64,000 bases of DNA from Kwoniella bestiolae CBS 10118 (GCF_000512585.2 NC_089243.1:1674001-1738000), one strand, 5' to 3'. Numbered from the stretch's first letter, positions 1-14,187 are shown. Translations and numbers: made by a program. Notes: generated by a model not told the origin, from the letters alone.

Positions 1-8
1 AAGGCAAG

Positions 9-1888
9 ATGGCTTCTACCCCTCAGACATCCAGGAAATCGCAAAAGCGTAAATCAGATGCCGCAAACTTGGGCAGCTCAGACGTCCAAGTGGTTGTAGA
101 GGAAGGGTCGACTTCCGCTGGTCCAGCCTTCGGTATGTACTGCTCCCGCCTGCCTAGCGTTATCAGCTTCCCGAGAATGGGTCTCCTCTTCCACTGATAG
201 CTGACAATCCGGATATAAACAGTAAACTTCCCATCGGTCAGACCATCGAAGACTACCCCATTCACCATCTACACTCGAGATGTTGGATCATCATCTGATT
301 TGACAAAACAACATACCATCATTGCTGGAGAGACTGAAGATGTGGAATTCTTCAGTACGAATAGGGATCATAATTTGAATACCGAAGGTGCAGACTGCCA
401 GTGAGTATCAACCCGTTATCAAGTTACATCAACGCACTCACAGTCGTGATTTCCTCAAGAGTTCGTGCTGATATATGGTAATGGTACAGATACCTCCCAG
501 CCTTGTACGACCCTTCAACAGGAACCGTCCACATCAACCCCTCAACTCCCTTATACCTGCTTACCCACGGGGTCAAACGACTCCGTTCCTCTGTCACGTT
601 ACCCTCCGCAAGCGATGCGAGAGCTCATTGGAAAGCCCAAAGAAACGACCTGGGAGAAACGTTCGGTACGAGAAAGGCCAAGACCCAGATCAGAGCTGAG
701 GAGAGGAACAAGGTGGACGTATCTGCCATGGAGGGTGTTAAGGGGCATTTGATGGGTAGTATACCTGAGATGGAAACGAGTGATGGTGGGTTGTGTTGAA
801 TCTTATTGTTTAATCCATTATGTCTACGCCAAGTTGGTCCCCACATTCACATAGAATTATCTTCTCTAAGATTGAAGAAATCAAGATGACAGCTAAGCTA
901 ACTCTTCATCGCTCCAGGCCCCGTCAAAGCATCCGAGCTCATCCCCATACCCAACCTGAGCACCTCCGACCCATCCGAAGTGTACCCCCGAGACTCACTG
1001 ATCTCTCCATCAGAATGGCAATCCATCAGTGTCTCTCAGCTCATCCATGCAGAGGACGAAGATGCTCGTCAGAAATTGTTACCTCCTCATAAGAAGTCGA
1101 ATTGGTTGCATATGAGGATTAGGTATATCTTGAATTTGGAGGATAAGGTGGCGAGGAAGGAACAAATGTGAGTACTTGTTGTTGATGCCATTTCAGAGAT
1201 TTAGGCACTGTCTTTCTTCTGGTGAATGCTGCGTTACTAAGAGGTGTCACATATTGTCAATCACTTCTGATGAAGAGGTATGTGAGATCCCGAGCTGACT
1301 CGTCATGACCATGACCAAATAGGAAATACGTCCTCTATCTTGCAACTCTCCTATCCCTCTATGACAACCCCTCATTAATCTCCAAACTCCCTCCGTCCCA
1401 AATCCAATCGAAATTCCCTAATGTACCTCAACAGCTCCTCGACGGGTCCATCAAGCGGTTCTCAGAGGTACAAGGGAAGAAACGAGTCATCACTGAGAAG
1501 ATGAAGACTAAGCTGCTAGCTTGGATATGCGTTTTGTACCTTACCTTAGATGGGTTCAGCGTGGAGATTTGGAGGGTCGCGAGGGATCTGAAAGCTAAGG
1601 ATGCTACGTGAGTGGGAAATCATCATTTACACTTATATTATCCCTTTGAGGTCGTGGGATAAGATGCTTAGGATATGTGAGGTCATAATCGGATGTGCTG
1701 ACCAGCGGTGTCTATCTAGCATCGAAAACATGTTCAAGAATCTTGGATGTACCGTGAACGTCGCCACCCCCGCTGAAAGGGAGAAACAAGGTATAACTCT
1801 AGCAGAAGCTAGTAAGAGCAAGAAAGCTGTTCTGAAGGCTCCGGTAGTTTTCCCTAAGATTAAGAGGAGAGGTCCTGCTAAGCGTTAG
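9..1888 (+). CDS. RPA49: RNA polymerase I subunit A49 (multi-exon)
   Basis: Subunit of nucleolar RNA polymerase I, which transcribes rDNA; A49 pairs with A34.5 and has a DNA-binding tandem winged-helix C-terminus. The ATG lies in a clean context and opens a lysine-rich, Ser/Thr-rich N-terminus. Spliced frames give the dimerisation-domain strands (TPFTIYTRDVG, then YLPALYDPSTGTVHI), the family-typical LGETFGTRKAKTQIRAEERN segment, then the helical winged-helix part (KMKTKLLAWICVLYLTLDG and SIENMFKNLGCTV). It ends in a basic tail, FPKIKRRGPAKR. I see about seven exons, with gtgagt or gtatgt donors, including one at about 402 spliced to about 491. The segment order and ending match the family; no lesion was seen. 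The 3' end converges on the next gene. Family assignment is confident; individual exon joins in the middle are hand-derived. Confidence 0.88.
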
Positions 1889-2200
1889 GGAAGTGAGGGA
1901 TGAGTTTGCGATTGAATGGATATTGTATCGGCGTCTTCCTAATAATACCATGCAGACTATACCCTTTCATATAGAGTATCTTCATCTTTCGCTCGGATCT
2001 AATAAGCTTCTCGCGTATATCGTAAGACGTTTCTGCATGATTATCGTTCACCTACACCCTCATATTATACACAACTCTCACGACCACCTCTCCAAGATAT
2101 TCGCATGATACGTATAAGGGTATACTAGAATACAACTATATTACATTCCCCATCTACTTTCCCTTCCCGTTATCCCCCTCTATACTAGGCGGAAGTAAGA

Positions 2201-3111
2201 TCAACAAGTAGAAGTAGCCAGACTCCTAACCATCTCCACACCGCCCATCCCGGGTAGACAAACTTTGAAATAATTTTGACCATCCACTGAACGGATATTA
2301 ACCATCCCTCCATGTTTGAGGTGGTGCGCTACAATGGGATTGACAAGGATCAATTTTCGAGTGATTGGAGATGCCAGAGTGGGACTGCCGAGGCTTGGTT
2401 TCGGGGTGGGAGGGGTCATAGATCTGGTTGGCAGGGAGGATGATTGGATTGAGATTTTGGGTTTGGCTGAGGAACGGATAGACGAGGGAGATGGTTTTGG
2501 AGTCTGAATCGAGAGGGATGGAGAGGGTCTTTGGGATGGGAAGAGGAAATATCCATAGGAAATTGTGGACATTGAATATGCTCTTCGGTGAGATAGGTGT
2601 CGTCTTCTATCGATTGGAACATGGTTATTAGCAAGTGTGAAATACTCGTATGGGAGTACTGCAGTGGGATCACGAGATAGGATGTACTCACTGTTTCCTC
2701 ATTTCAGCAGCAGAAGACATGGTAGCGAGCTTAGGTCTAGGTCTGGCAGTAGGTAGTTCGTCATATGGACTTGTAGACTACCACAACCCATTCGACGGTC
2801 TCAGCCTCAGAAAACCATCTGTAGACGGATGTCTGCGAAGGGACAGGAGAAACGGGAGAGGCATGACTCACTCTCGCCTTCTGCATCTTCCTCCTATACT
2901 CTTCCAATCTCACTTCCCTTATATCTCTCAGCATCTCCATCTCATCCTCGCGTTCCACCTTGACTCGGGGGTAGGGCGAGTACCTGCTGATTGAGAAGGA
3001 CGACCTGGATCTGGTCGAGGAGAGGGAAGCGGTAGATCCCATTGAAGGGGTGGGGGAAGATCTGTATGATTGGGGTGGAGTGAGGGGAGTGTCGGTCTCG
3101 TGTGAGTGCAT
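2201..3111 (-). CDS. Hypothetical low-complexity protein, about 250 aa
   Basis: I do not recognise this protein. The N-terminal exon starts at 3111 and is Ser/Pro/Thr-rich (MHSHETDTPLTPPQSYRSS), followed by a short charged helix (EDEMEMLRDIREVRLEEYRR). A phase-2 intron with a clear gtgagt donor near 2691 and tag acceptor near 2621 joins a KLATMSSAAEMRKQ exon to a Ser/Pro-rich exon. That exon ends in a more ordered stretch, LILVNPIVAHHLKHGGMVNI, and stops at 2201. The intron between the first exon (donor near 2873) and the middle exon cannot be placed with confidence because the obvious acceptors leave a stop codon. A TATA-like element lies upstream. Codon usage and splice style match the neighbours. 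No membrane span or signal peptide is seen. Confidence 0.6.
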
Positions 3112-3256
3112 CGTGTAGATTTAAGATGTTATTGGCGGTGCGTCACAGGTAGATGGTGAAAGGGTGAGAAGGGTGAACTTGAAGAGCAGGTTGGTTGGTC
3201 TATCGTCTGAGATGGGGCGATACAGACTCTTGCTATTTTCCTCGGAAATGTCACTG

Positions 3257-3264
3257 TATATATA
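3257..3264 (-). promoter_or_regulatory. TATA-box-like element of the 2201-3111 gene
   Basis: A TATATATA run lies about 146 bp upstream of the minus-strand start at 3111, in otherwise non-repetitive intergenic DNA. The position suits a core promoter; function is inferred. Confidence 0.35.
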
Positions 3265-4281
3265 CACAATCTGAACAAAACAAAACACTTCATTCGCCAA
3301 TCACTCAATTAGTTGTTCTTGACTTCACCATCTCATCTCATCTTCGTTTTTAACCCTTGCTTGGATCGACAAGTCTTCAATTGTCTGATGCTGCACTTCA
3401 AACAGGTTGAGGTATCGAACAATCAAATCAATGTTGGAGCATGGCGCTCAGATCATGTGTCATCTTCAATAATATTCTGGTTGTCTATAGAGGAAAAGAG
3501 TGAGTGATTGATGATTGACATGAGGTTTTGTCGCTTTTCCTTCTCTTCCGTTTGCGTTCTTTGTTTTTTGTCAGATGGACTTGGGCATTGTTAACGCAGC
3601 GTTAGTACCGTATCAGTATATCAGCGTTATTGTTCTGCAATGTCAGTAAGGGTTCTGCGCAGATCTTTAGCTACAACCTGTATTGTCAATGAAGCAGCGT
3701 GTAAAGTACAATGACAATGATCTCATCATCCTTTTGACCTTCCAACTACGTTCGGACATAACCCAGCAGTACGGGACCAAAGCCCTGAACGAACAATACA
3801 CTGAAAGCAGAGATACCCCGCTCGGAGTCCGGGTCTGAAGTAGGGGTTCAAAAGCGGAGTAGCCTCATGCGGGGGGCAGATGAAGGACTGCGATGCGATG
3901 CGTATTGTATCATGTTGTTCATTGTTCGTGGACAGAAGGCGAAAGACAATAAACTTCTGGGTCAAGTCATGATCGGAGAATATCTATACGAGTGAAGCAG
4001 AAGGGACCAGCGCATTGTATCGGAGATCAGCTGTATGTCCGCCACATCAACAAGGAGGGTCCAGATAAGTTTCGAAAATATTTGTTGATGTTGATGCGTT
4101 GATTTCAACGAACTTCAAGCTGTATCATCATCAACTATACATGATATAAAAGACATATACAACGTCCTAAATTCAGCAGGATATACACCATTTACAGGAA
4201 GAAGAAGAAGAGCTCAGAACCAACCGAAAGAACCACCAGAATCGATACCCGAACGACAAACTTAGAAAGAAACACCGCACC
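3265..4281. other. Intergenic region between divergent genes
   Basis: About 1 kb with only short, unsupported open frames. It separates the divergent 2201-3111 (-) and RPC19 (+) genes and probably holds both promoters. I found no tRNA, repeat array or transposon signature here. Confidence 0.5.
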
Positions 4282-5249
4282 ATGGCCGACGAAGCTCCCC
4301 AACAGTCCACCTCCAAATTAGACAATGCCGGTACGCTCTTACAGTCCGTATCGACTTCTATGATACACGAGAAGGTTTCTATAGTGAGTGTTGTTCTGTT
4401 CGCTCCAACCGTCATTGCTTACCGCAGCTACCTTGTCGTACATTTGCGTACGAAACACAGAGATATGGGCTGATTCAACCTGGTGATACAGTTACCAGGC
4501 CACGAACCAGACTATTCAGCATGTACTTTCTGTCTATGGCAGGAGGATCATACGCTTGGGAATGCTTTGAGATGGATAATAATGAAAGAGTGGGTCTTCA
4601 TTTACTCCTTTTTCGACCCTAACCCAGTTCGGCGCATCAAAGTCCTGTTCATCCTACTTTACAGACAGATACCGAGCTGACCATATCATCTCGGTTGTCG
4701 TCACAGCCCAGATGTAGAGTTCTGCGGATACACTGCTCCTCATCCCTCCGAACCCAAGATCCACTTACGTATACAGATGTATGGTGAGTGATTATTTCAT
4801 CAAATATCATGCGCGTACTCCCATATCTAGAACATCCTTCCTCCCAAATTGAAATGGATCGTAACTATTGATTTGAATTGCTGATACAACGTCCCATCTC
4901 CAGACGGCTTGTCAGCAGTAGATTGTTTCCGAAAGGCCTTATCCAACCTGCGTGATCTATTCAACACCGTTGATAAATCCTACAAATCCAGCTTGAAGTG
5001 AGTTTGGGTTTTCCTGTTACCTTTGCAGTGCAGCTCGCTCTCTTCTTTATTTTTCATTTTTAAGTATATGTCGTGTCTCATCAGTCCTCATATGCCTTCT
5101 GGTTGATTGTTAACTGCTGGCTCCTCCCGTGTAGAAACGACAATTACATCAAGGAAGATGATATCGACGTGAGAGCAGCTGTAGATGAGACGCTGAGACA
5201 GAGGGGGTTCCCTGTAGAAGGTGATGAAGAGGGTATGGATTTGTCGTAG
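4282..5249 (+). CDS. RPC19: RNA polymerases I and III subunit AC19 (RPC19/RPAC2)
   Basis: Small assembly subunit shared by RNA polymerases I and III; it dimerises with AC40 like the two bacterial alpha subunits. The start follows an A-rich 5' leader (caccATGGCC). Spliced product: an acidic/Gln N-terminus (MADEAPQQSTSK), then the signature LPGHEPDYSACTF and EDHTLGNALRWIIMK. The next exon carries NPDVEFCGYTAPHPSEPK and IHLRIQMYDGLSAVDCF, and an acidic C-terminal helix ends in DEEGMDLS. 'EDHTLGN' and 'NPDVEFCGY' are family hallmarks. The length of about 150 aa is typical. Five exons with canonical short introns. It lies about 2.4 kb from RPA49, so two Pol I subunits are near neighbours, but they are separated by an unrelated gene. 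Confidence 0.9.
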
Positions 5250-5530
5250 AGCAATTCTGTTTGATAGGATTTAGAATAATCTCCACTTGATGTACAATAT
5301 CATACCTTGGCACCTTCTCAGGTATATCACCCCTATGCATTTATCTGCTCGGCAATGCGCCGGTCATAAACCTAGTCGCACTACAATCTAAAGCGAACCC
5401 TTCGGAATAGCAGTGTACATGATGTTCATAACTATCGTTCTATCTACCCAATATCACTATAAGCTACATAATAATATCCCTACATCTACATATCTATCCA
5501 TTCTAACCTATATACAAACAGATAGTCCAT

Positions 5531-8500
5531 CTACCTGATATTCCTCCTAGCCAACACAGGCGTACTCTGCTCACTCCTCCCCTCTCTCTCATTGAGATCA
5601 ATCACCCCGTTCATCACATTTATCCCATTAACTCCATTACTATTCCCACTTTCGTGCGCAGGTTTAGTACCCTCCCAGATAGCCTGTCTATTCATAAAAG
5701 AGTTAATCGAAACCATCGACTGGTTATGATTCTGTTCGTCCAATCCAAAAGCAGCATCACCGGCATCACTAATCGACGAAACACTTTCCATCTGTCCGTG
5801 TCCTCCTCCGCGGCGGGTATTTAGGAATACGTTCAAATTCGAGTTATTCCTTGAATGTCTTCCTGTTCCTGTTGTTGTCGAATCGTCCCTGCCTTGTCCT
5901 TGGAAGTTTAGTCTCTGAGTTATATTATCTCCATCCAGGGAGGAGGTGATGGATGAGTCGGAGGTCATGGATATTGACATGTTTGGACGGTGGATGAACG
6001 CGCGGTTGTAGTTTGGTATGTTACCGCTCGAGGAGGAATTGGGGTTCGGACCATTGATGGTGGAATGCGAGGGGGAGGTCTCGTAGATTGGTGAAGAGAT
6101 TGATGCTTGGTGGCCGCGCTACGTACAGAACCAAAACCATCATCAGCATCCGCGTGAGTTCTTGTAGCGTGATTCGAAGATATAGCAAGTCAAGGAAGCA
6201 CGAAAAAAATTTGATAATTTTGGAAAGGGAGAAGGGTGGGTTTTATAATGTCAGAGACGAGAGAGAGACCAAGCAAAAGCACTCACAGCCATAATAGCCC
6301 TCAACCTCCTCTCACTAACATCGCTCCCACTCTTCCCATGCCCATGCCCCTGTCCATATGGCATAACCGGCGCCTTCGCATCACTCCCTCTCCTACTCTG
6401 GGTTAGTCCCGCTCCGGCTCCTCCAAACATCCCCATCCCCATTCTACCAAACACCTGATGGTTCTCAGTGATACCAGGCGACCCTTCATCCTCACCCTCA
6501 ATTGACAATCCATCATCGAAGAACTGGCCCAAAGAATGCAAAGCCCCTACCAAATCCCCAATACTTTGATTATCTATATTCTTCCCTCCAATTCCAATGC
6601 CATACGGCTGATTGGGGTGCGAGTGGTTGGCAATGCTTGATAAGGGCGGGGAGGGGAGGTCGAAAGACATTTGCGAGTGATTCGGCAGCCCTCCAAATCC
6701 ATTAAAGCCATTCTTCATACCCAGATCTGTAAACTGCACTACCGAGAAATGAGCCGATGCTGCTCTAGTCTCAATCGCACAGGTATTAAACACCGCATGG
6801 ACGTTTTCTTTCGTCATTGCTGAGAGTTCTTTAGTTTTCGGGACGGACCATCCGGTCTCATCATTTATCGAACCGAATATCTCTCCTCCTCCTTCCTTGG
6901 AGAACGAGTTGGGGGAGAGCATTGCGCCCGCATTATCCATCGAGGAGGGAGGTAAGGGTATATCCAGGACATCCAAAGCTTGTGAAGAATGTTTGGTCGA
7001 TACCAGTCTGAGGAGGGGTACGAGCAATTCATTACCATTTTGTTGGATCGGTACCCTAGCTTCGGGGTATTGAAGCACCAGTTTAAGTATAGACATGGAT
7101 TTCTCTCTCATCCAATCGTTCGTGTTGAGTATGAAACCCAATAGGAGGGTGACGATATCCAGCGCATGGGACGACATGAAATCTCGTAATAATGCTGAAG
7201 CCTGTCTGATGAAATCGTCTTTCGCTCTAAACCTCACTCTGGCGAAGGAGGTGAGTAACCTTGAGAAAGAGGCATTTCCTTGAGTGTCCGCTATGGAAGC
7301 TAGATCTAATGCCATAGATGCCAATTCTTCATTGGGTTCTCCAACTTCTAGGGAATGTAACATCCATGGTAGTGCTGCTATAAACCCATGTAATAATCTA
7401 TCGTTGGGCGAATCGATCAATTCATCTTGAGAGGCCGAGGTCAATCGTCGAATGAGGTCGAATGTCAGGAAAGCAGTTTTAGAAGATCTCAGTCCAACCA
7501 ACAGCAGAGATTGGAGGTATGGTGCTGGACCGACCCAATCTGGCGGTCTGAACGAGACCAGGTGTCCTACCACCGATGGATCAGATAGGTTGGTCTTGTC
7601 CAATACTTGGGAAAGTAATTCGATGACTTCGGTGAATTCGTTTTCGAATGGTGTTGTAAGACACGCGACGCTACACCAGAATATCTGAGGGTAAGAGTAT
7701 GCCTCGGACATCGATAAGTTCTGGACCATCGCTGCGAAGGTTCGAAGAACCTCTTGGTTGAATGCTTGGATTTCAGACGAGGGAGATGCGATGGTGCTGC
7801 TAAGTCTGGCTAGTGTATCAGAGACCATGCGTGGGTTGACTCTTGGTGAAAGTATTCGGAAGACCTGGAAAGATCGACAAGCCAAATGACGAATAGGACA
7901 AGAGGTAGCCCATGATAATGCTAATTCTCCCCATTGTTGTCTAATCCGAGGTTGGAGAGGAAGCAGGATACCTAGGATCTTCATGATCAGACCCGTCATT
8001 TTAGGTGGAGCCAGAAAGGCAGATTCGGAAGTTCCATTATCGTCGGCTTTCCAGAATGCTGTAGAGGCCGTACGAGCAAGCGAAGTAAGTTTATTCTCCG
8101 TCGATGACCATATACTCGCTGCATCTCCAGTAGGAACGTTCGATAAGTCGCAGATCCACGCTCGAAGGGTTTGGAACAAGACCGATTGAGCCTGATCTCG
8201 TAATGCTGAAGAGTTATGGTCGGAGTGTACAAGGGCGGCATGCAGGAGTGACGGTAATCGTTTACCTAGTGATATATCGTCTATTCGGTGAGGCAACAGT
8301 TCTCCAGCGAAGAGCAGAGCCAGTTGACCGGTAGAGAAAGTCTGTGATCTTGAGGAAGGTGCGTTCATGAGTGAATCGAGGTTGACCAAGGAAGTCATAG
8401 GACTGGGAGGTATATCCGCCTCAGGCAGCGCAGCCATAGCGTTGGGCTCCACGAAGTTGCAGATCTCCTCGAAGATCGCATCACCAGCTTTGGATTGTGC

Positions 8501-11500
8501 CAAACAAGCCATGATTCTTTGCGCATGATTGACGAATTCGGGCGATTTCCTCTTCCCTCCTTGTTCGAAGAGAAATTTCATCAGAGCAGTGGTATTGGTG
8601 TTATGCGACTGCGATTGCGATTGAGGGGGCGATTGCTGATGAGCATATCCCGCATCAGCGAACGATACAAAGATCGACTTGACATCTTCCAGATGATCAT
8701 CGCTGAATCTGACAGCGAGGTATACCAGATTTTGCAGAGCCTGATGTTCAGCTGCAGCGTCTTCGGGAGACAATTCGGAGGTATCAGAAGCCAGATCTAG
8801 GTATTCTACCCAAGGTCGTAAGATCGATAATGTAGCTTGTCGACGAGGTGCTTCAAGCTGACTGAGCCGAGTGGTACATTCCGCCAAGAAGGGGAAGGCA
8901 TGATCGGCATAAATCGAAGCGAGCTGGACTGACATCTCCTTTTGGGCATTCTGGTAGATGTTGGCAGACGAGCTTCCAATAGCAGGGAACAGAGCGGTAG
9001 ATTGAAGTTTGCTGGAAGGGTTGATATATAGTGATTCGGTAAGTTGGAAAGCTCTTTGCCTGATTGCTGAGACAGGATGACCAAGTTTTGACAATGCCAG
9101 ACACGCTATCTGTTCGATGGGTAGGGTATGGTGACCCTCTGAAAGGACATCGGCAACTACACCAAAGAAGGAGGATTCGAGAGAGAATTGTTCGCCTTCA
9201 CCAAAGGATTGATGGAGGACCTCGTCGAGTAATCGATCACAATCCCAATTGTACTTGATCAGAGCGAATAAAGCGCGTCTGTGAGACTGAATCAGTTTCA
9301 CGCTACAATCCACCGGTTCAAAGAGCTCACCTTCCAGTCTCATGATGAGATACCGAGGACGAGGAGAACATGCCTCTGATCCATCGAAGGACAGTTAGTG
9401 GCTCAACCATGTGATCCGAAGCCTGCTGAGCGGGTGTGGCTTCGTTTGCAGAGATCAGTTTCCCTTGCTACGACATCACAACATATCCAGTATCAGCTGA
9501 TCCGCTCAACAAGCTCAACAGACAGGACTTAAGAAAACCGACAGTCCCAACCACAACATTGAACCCCTTTGATTCACCGAATTAAAGCAAAGATCCCAGA
9601 TATAGAAAGAAAAGCACTCACACACAACCCCGCCATAGCCTCAGCCGCAGCGGCGCTCAAAAACTTCGTCTTAGCCTGCAGATCATCCAAATACTGCGCC
9701 CGATCCCTATCTCCCCTATACCCCTCCGCGGCAGCTTGGAGCGTCTGTGATTCCCTCGCCTTCGCTACATCAGGTCGTCGTCCAACATGACACCATTCAA
9801 AGCATATTTTGAAGATCGATCCTCTCACTTCTTCTCCAAGGAATCGATCTGACGAGTCGAGTTTCCCCAGGGAGTTTGTGAGATTTTCGACTGTTATGCA
9901 AAAAGACCTCCTGAGAGATTGGAGCTCGAAATCCTCTTTAACACTTCTATCTGAAAGGAGGGTGTAGGTGACTTTAACGAAACCTATCATTGAAGATAGG
10001 TTGGTAAGGTGCGAGGACGACTTGGCATCTAGGAGTAATGGCGAGATGAGTCTGAAAACATGGGCGACAGAGGTCCATATTGGTCCGTGGGCTGTAAGAG
10101 GGGTTCTTCTGGAGGTGTTTCCTCCACCGTCGGTCCGAGGGGTGCCACCGACTTTACTTCCATCTGCTAGCCTCCTAACTACCGAGAGTAATATCTCTGA
10201 AAGTGGTCTAAGCAGATCCTGACCGATAGATCCCATAGCGTATACCGCAGCATCCTTGAATCTTGGGTCTTCCCATCCCAGCAGAGAGGTGAGATAGGAG
10301 AACAGTCCGGGAGTATTAATCATCTCCTGATTCAGAATTACCACATCCTTGGTTCGATGTACAGGTGGTGTGGGGGGTGCAGGACCTTTCGAAGACATAG
10401 TAACGCATAACACCGAGAGGTAAGCTCTCCAATGATCAGCTAGGATAGCAGTGTCCGAGGACGTTCGGGCAATGACGGCTCCTCGGGAGGGTGTTCCTCT
10501 CGTAGTACCCGATACGCCGGATCCAGCTACCAAAGCTACATGGGCCTGAAGTCGAAGAACAAGCTGACAAACGACTTGACGTAGATCCGAGGCGGGTGAA
10601 GGTAATTGCTCGACCAGTTTTCCGATAAAGAAGGGTAAGACAGATAACCACAATAAACCATCTTTCGGATGATCACTCTCTGCTATGCGCTGAAGTAATT
10701 TGTTTCGGTCTTTACTGCAGAGTAAATCGATTCGATGTCGATCACTGGAGGTCATCCATGGTAATCCCCTTATCGTGGCTAAATCAGATTCTTCAACATT
10801 GTATTCCAGCAGTTGCAATACACGCGTCAAAGCGATTTTATCAGGTACGATCCGGCTATACCTGAATGCTGCTGAGGGTCTTCGCTGTTGTCCCTCTAGA
10901 TTCCTGGCGGCTACTAAGATTTGATTCGCCAGTCTACGAATAGGGAGCGAAGTCGAGCAGAGAAGGAACAATGCGCATCCCTCAATCTTGCTAATCTGAG
11001 AAGGTTCGATAGGAGGCGCGCGTTTTTCGGTCTCATCATCGATCGCCTGAGCCTCAGCGACTCGCTGATGGCCGACCAGCACTTGCAGAAGATCCAACCA
11101 TAAACTGATGATCCTTTCAAATTGACTTTCAAGTAATCTCGCTCCGATAAAGGTATCTCGAAACACGTGTCTAGTCTCGAACACGAATTCGCGAAAGGTG
11201 TTGACTACCGTCGAGCATTTCTCGGGATCTTGACATATCCTACGAAGGGTATCTCCGGCGATCGAGCATACTTTCGGATCGCCAGAGAAGGTCGCCCGAC
11301 AGAGGACGTTGACAAGTTGAGGGAAATTGACGTCGCTAGGCATACATCGAGGAAATGACTCGAGCAGGGCGCACATCAAGTGCAATGTGGGTGCATATCG
11401 AGCAGAGTAGGTGACATAGACATCACCATGTTTGACGCAGATGTTTTCGGATACATTGTCCATGGAATGGCTCGAGGCGTGACCGGATAAAGCTACCGCG

Positions 11501-14187
11501 TCGTTCGATAGTAAAAGATGTTTGATGTTGTTATCGCATTGGAAGAGTAGCTCCACGAAGGCAGGTCCACATCGTTTGAGGAGATCATGTACTTCAGGTT
11601 TCGATTCCGCATCGAAAGGCAACGTTTCTCCCGAGCTCTCAAATCCCTCAAATTCGAATTTCGTGAAATCTGGGTTCGTTGGCCACGTAGCTGATTTCTC
11701 CAACTCTATCGACCGCAAAGTATAGTTGATAGCTCGGACAAGTACCGTTGATCGGTCGGCCATACCATCCACAGCTCCATTTCTGAGAAATTCTGATGCA
11801 AATTCTTCCCCATAATCCAGATGACGAGTCATGACGAAGTGCAAGATCGCGATGAATGGATCGGAAGGGAGTTCGGGAGGATATAGGGAGCCGGTTGGAG
11901 TGAAGCATGTCCGTACCAACGGATCAAGTCGTTTTCGCATAGAAGTGGAAGATTCAGAACATCGATTGAGATAAATCCACAGTACGCGGACGAAGGCACC
12001 CATGGCGATGGCACGTAGGTTGCGGTCCTAAGCAGCAAGAGTCAACAAGTTGATGCGATCAAGGTACATTGAAATTATGCAACTCACTTTGAATTTAGCT
12101 AAAATAGCATCCATACACGATTGCCACTGCTGCATGAACACCTCTCTGGGCGAGACCCCCAAAGCAGTGATCACCAGTGGAAACGCAGCGGGCCAGTACC
12201 GTGCTTTTTGAGCCATCGCCAAGGCTCTTTCCAGAATGATAGCAATAGCTTTCGACCACATCGGATGATTGACTTCGGCAGTAGCAGTCTCGATAACCGG
12301 ATGGAGGAGACTCGTGAACGTTTCTGCATATGCGATTTTGAGCGTTTGACCATGGGAATTAGCGAAGAAGCTTGCCAAAGACGTCATGAATTCCGATGAC
12401 ATTTCCAACTCATCCTCCGGATATACCCTCAATTTCAGGTGTTTCATCCCTTTCAGCAGATGTTCGATTCTTGCTTCGTTTTCCTTGGTAGGCTGGTTGG
12501 TAGATGTATATTTCGATAATTCCCTTATAAATCTATCACTGACGGTCAAGAATCGATTATTCGATAATTGTCCCAACAGCTCCACCTGCAATTGCGCTAC
12601 AGCCTTCCTGTGAGGAAACTGGATGATCTCTTCTATCTTCTCGGATCTGTATGCGTTGAAAGCATTTTGTTCTAATGTCATTCCCAATTCCTGATCTAAC
12701 GAATCTTTAGGTATCACCTTGAGCAATTCAATCAATGATCGGTTCATTATGAATTTTGCTGCTGAGGATTTCCGTGATTGCAGAATCGCAGCCGCATCTT
12801 CCACTCTCATCTGAAGACCTAGTGATCGATCCAGATGCGCTCTGACTTCCGATGCACCGATATTCCCCGTATAATCTCTACACCAGCTCATGAGGAGGTC
12901 TACCACCCGTCTGGCGTGCCGCGTACCGCAATGGGCCAGGGAGTTGATGAGGGAGTCGAAAGTTGGATCCACCCCTGAATCGAGGAAGGAAGGCAAGGAA
13001 GGTTGAGTGTTCTACACAAGTCATGAGTTCAGCACACGAAGAACCAAACTACGCTACAGCGGCAGCTCACCAGTGGTCTAGCACATATCCTTCCCACTTT
13101 CTGATTCGCTGCCTCCCTAAGATCCCTAAAAACCACTTTCAAAGCCTCCTCACCTGGCGTCTTCCCAAACGCCCCGTCCCATCCATCTTCACCACCTCCA
13201 CCTATACTGCCATTCCGTCTCGACGTGAACCCAAAGACGCTCGCATCGCTTCCCATCCTATTCATTCGTGACGGCGTTTGACGCATAGGTATAGGCGGTA
13301 AAGCAGGCATCGGGTGATCTTCTGCTCTGAAATTTGATGAACCCTGGGAATTTATCGATCTTCCTCCCTGAGATCTATGGGAAGATGCGATAGAGTACTT
13401 GCGTCCATCGGGATTATGGTATCCTACTGCTCCTCCACTGGGCGTGATGTTATGCTGAGCTGGAGAAGCTGTCGTAGATGTCGAAGGGGTTTTCCCGCTC
13501 CTTGAGTTGGGAGTCTTGAAGGTAGAATGTTTGGGTGATATGGGGGAATCGAACCTTGAGAATGGATTTCGAAGAGCAGGATATCCAGGTGCTCCATAGG
13601 CTTTGGTATCTAAGGTTGGTACTGGTGGGATAGCTTGGTTATTTGATGAAGAGGAAGATTTGAATGCGTTCTTGAGAGATGCCAAAGACCCCTTTCTAGC
13701 TTGTAGGAAGCCTGATGAAGAGCCTATGGAGGTACCTGGAGTGACCAAAGACGAGGAAGATCCATTACTGAATTTGCCCAATTTCGAACGATCATCCGAA
13801 GTCGAACTTGAACTTTGACCGAATCCGTGGGCTTTCGTATTAGGTGTAGGTACACCTACGGAGAATGACGCTGATGCCTGTGGGAGGATGGGTCGTGTGG
13901 GTGTGGCTTGTAGTCTGGGGGCATATGAGGTCGAGGCATCTGTGGAAGGGTTGGTGCGATGTGCGTAGGGATCGGTTTCGGGAAGAGAGGATGTTGAACC
14001 TCCTGCGCCGAAGGAGGGTTTGGTAAGGGGGAGTTGGAAATCATCATCGTCGTCTTCCAAGTCTGGAGAACGAAAGGAGCATCGTTAGCTCCCTGCCTAG
14101 TACGACTTCATGTGTCGAGTACGACACCAGGGGTGCCAGGCTAGTCAACTAAAATCCAGACTCACTTGGAATGACTATTTCTTCCAT
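5531..14187 (-). CDS. Furry/Mor2/Tao3-family cell morphogenesis scaffold
   Basis: Giant HEAT/armadillo-like scaffold of the RAM/MOR network. In yeasts it works with the NDR kinase (Cbk1/Orb6) to control polarised growth and cell separation; that role is family knowledge. The start at 14187 gives MEEIVIP, spliced (phase 1) to an acidic LEDDDDDFQLPL segment and a roughly 320-aa disordered Ser/Pro-rich head. The conserved body begins near 13000 (FLDSGVDPTFDSLINSLAH, ARRVVDLLMSWCRDY). It continues through exons at about 12996-12090, 12029-9625, a short exon near 9450-9350 (LTVLRWIRGMFSSSS) and a long exon from about 9293 (RRALFALIKYNWDCDRLLDE). The disordered C-terminal exon ends at 5531. Length is roughly 2,650 aa, in the range of fungal homologues. 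Introns are few and short relative to size. No frameshift was seen; it appears intact. Confidence 0.88.

Noticed and set aside
1893..2108. Plus-strand frame directly after RPA49
   Set aside because: Lies in the 3' UTR/convergent region and has no similarity or introns.
3726..3965. Minus-strand open frame in the 3.3-4.3 kb intergenic region
   Set aside because: Composition and lack of splice or promoter support look non-coding.
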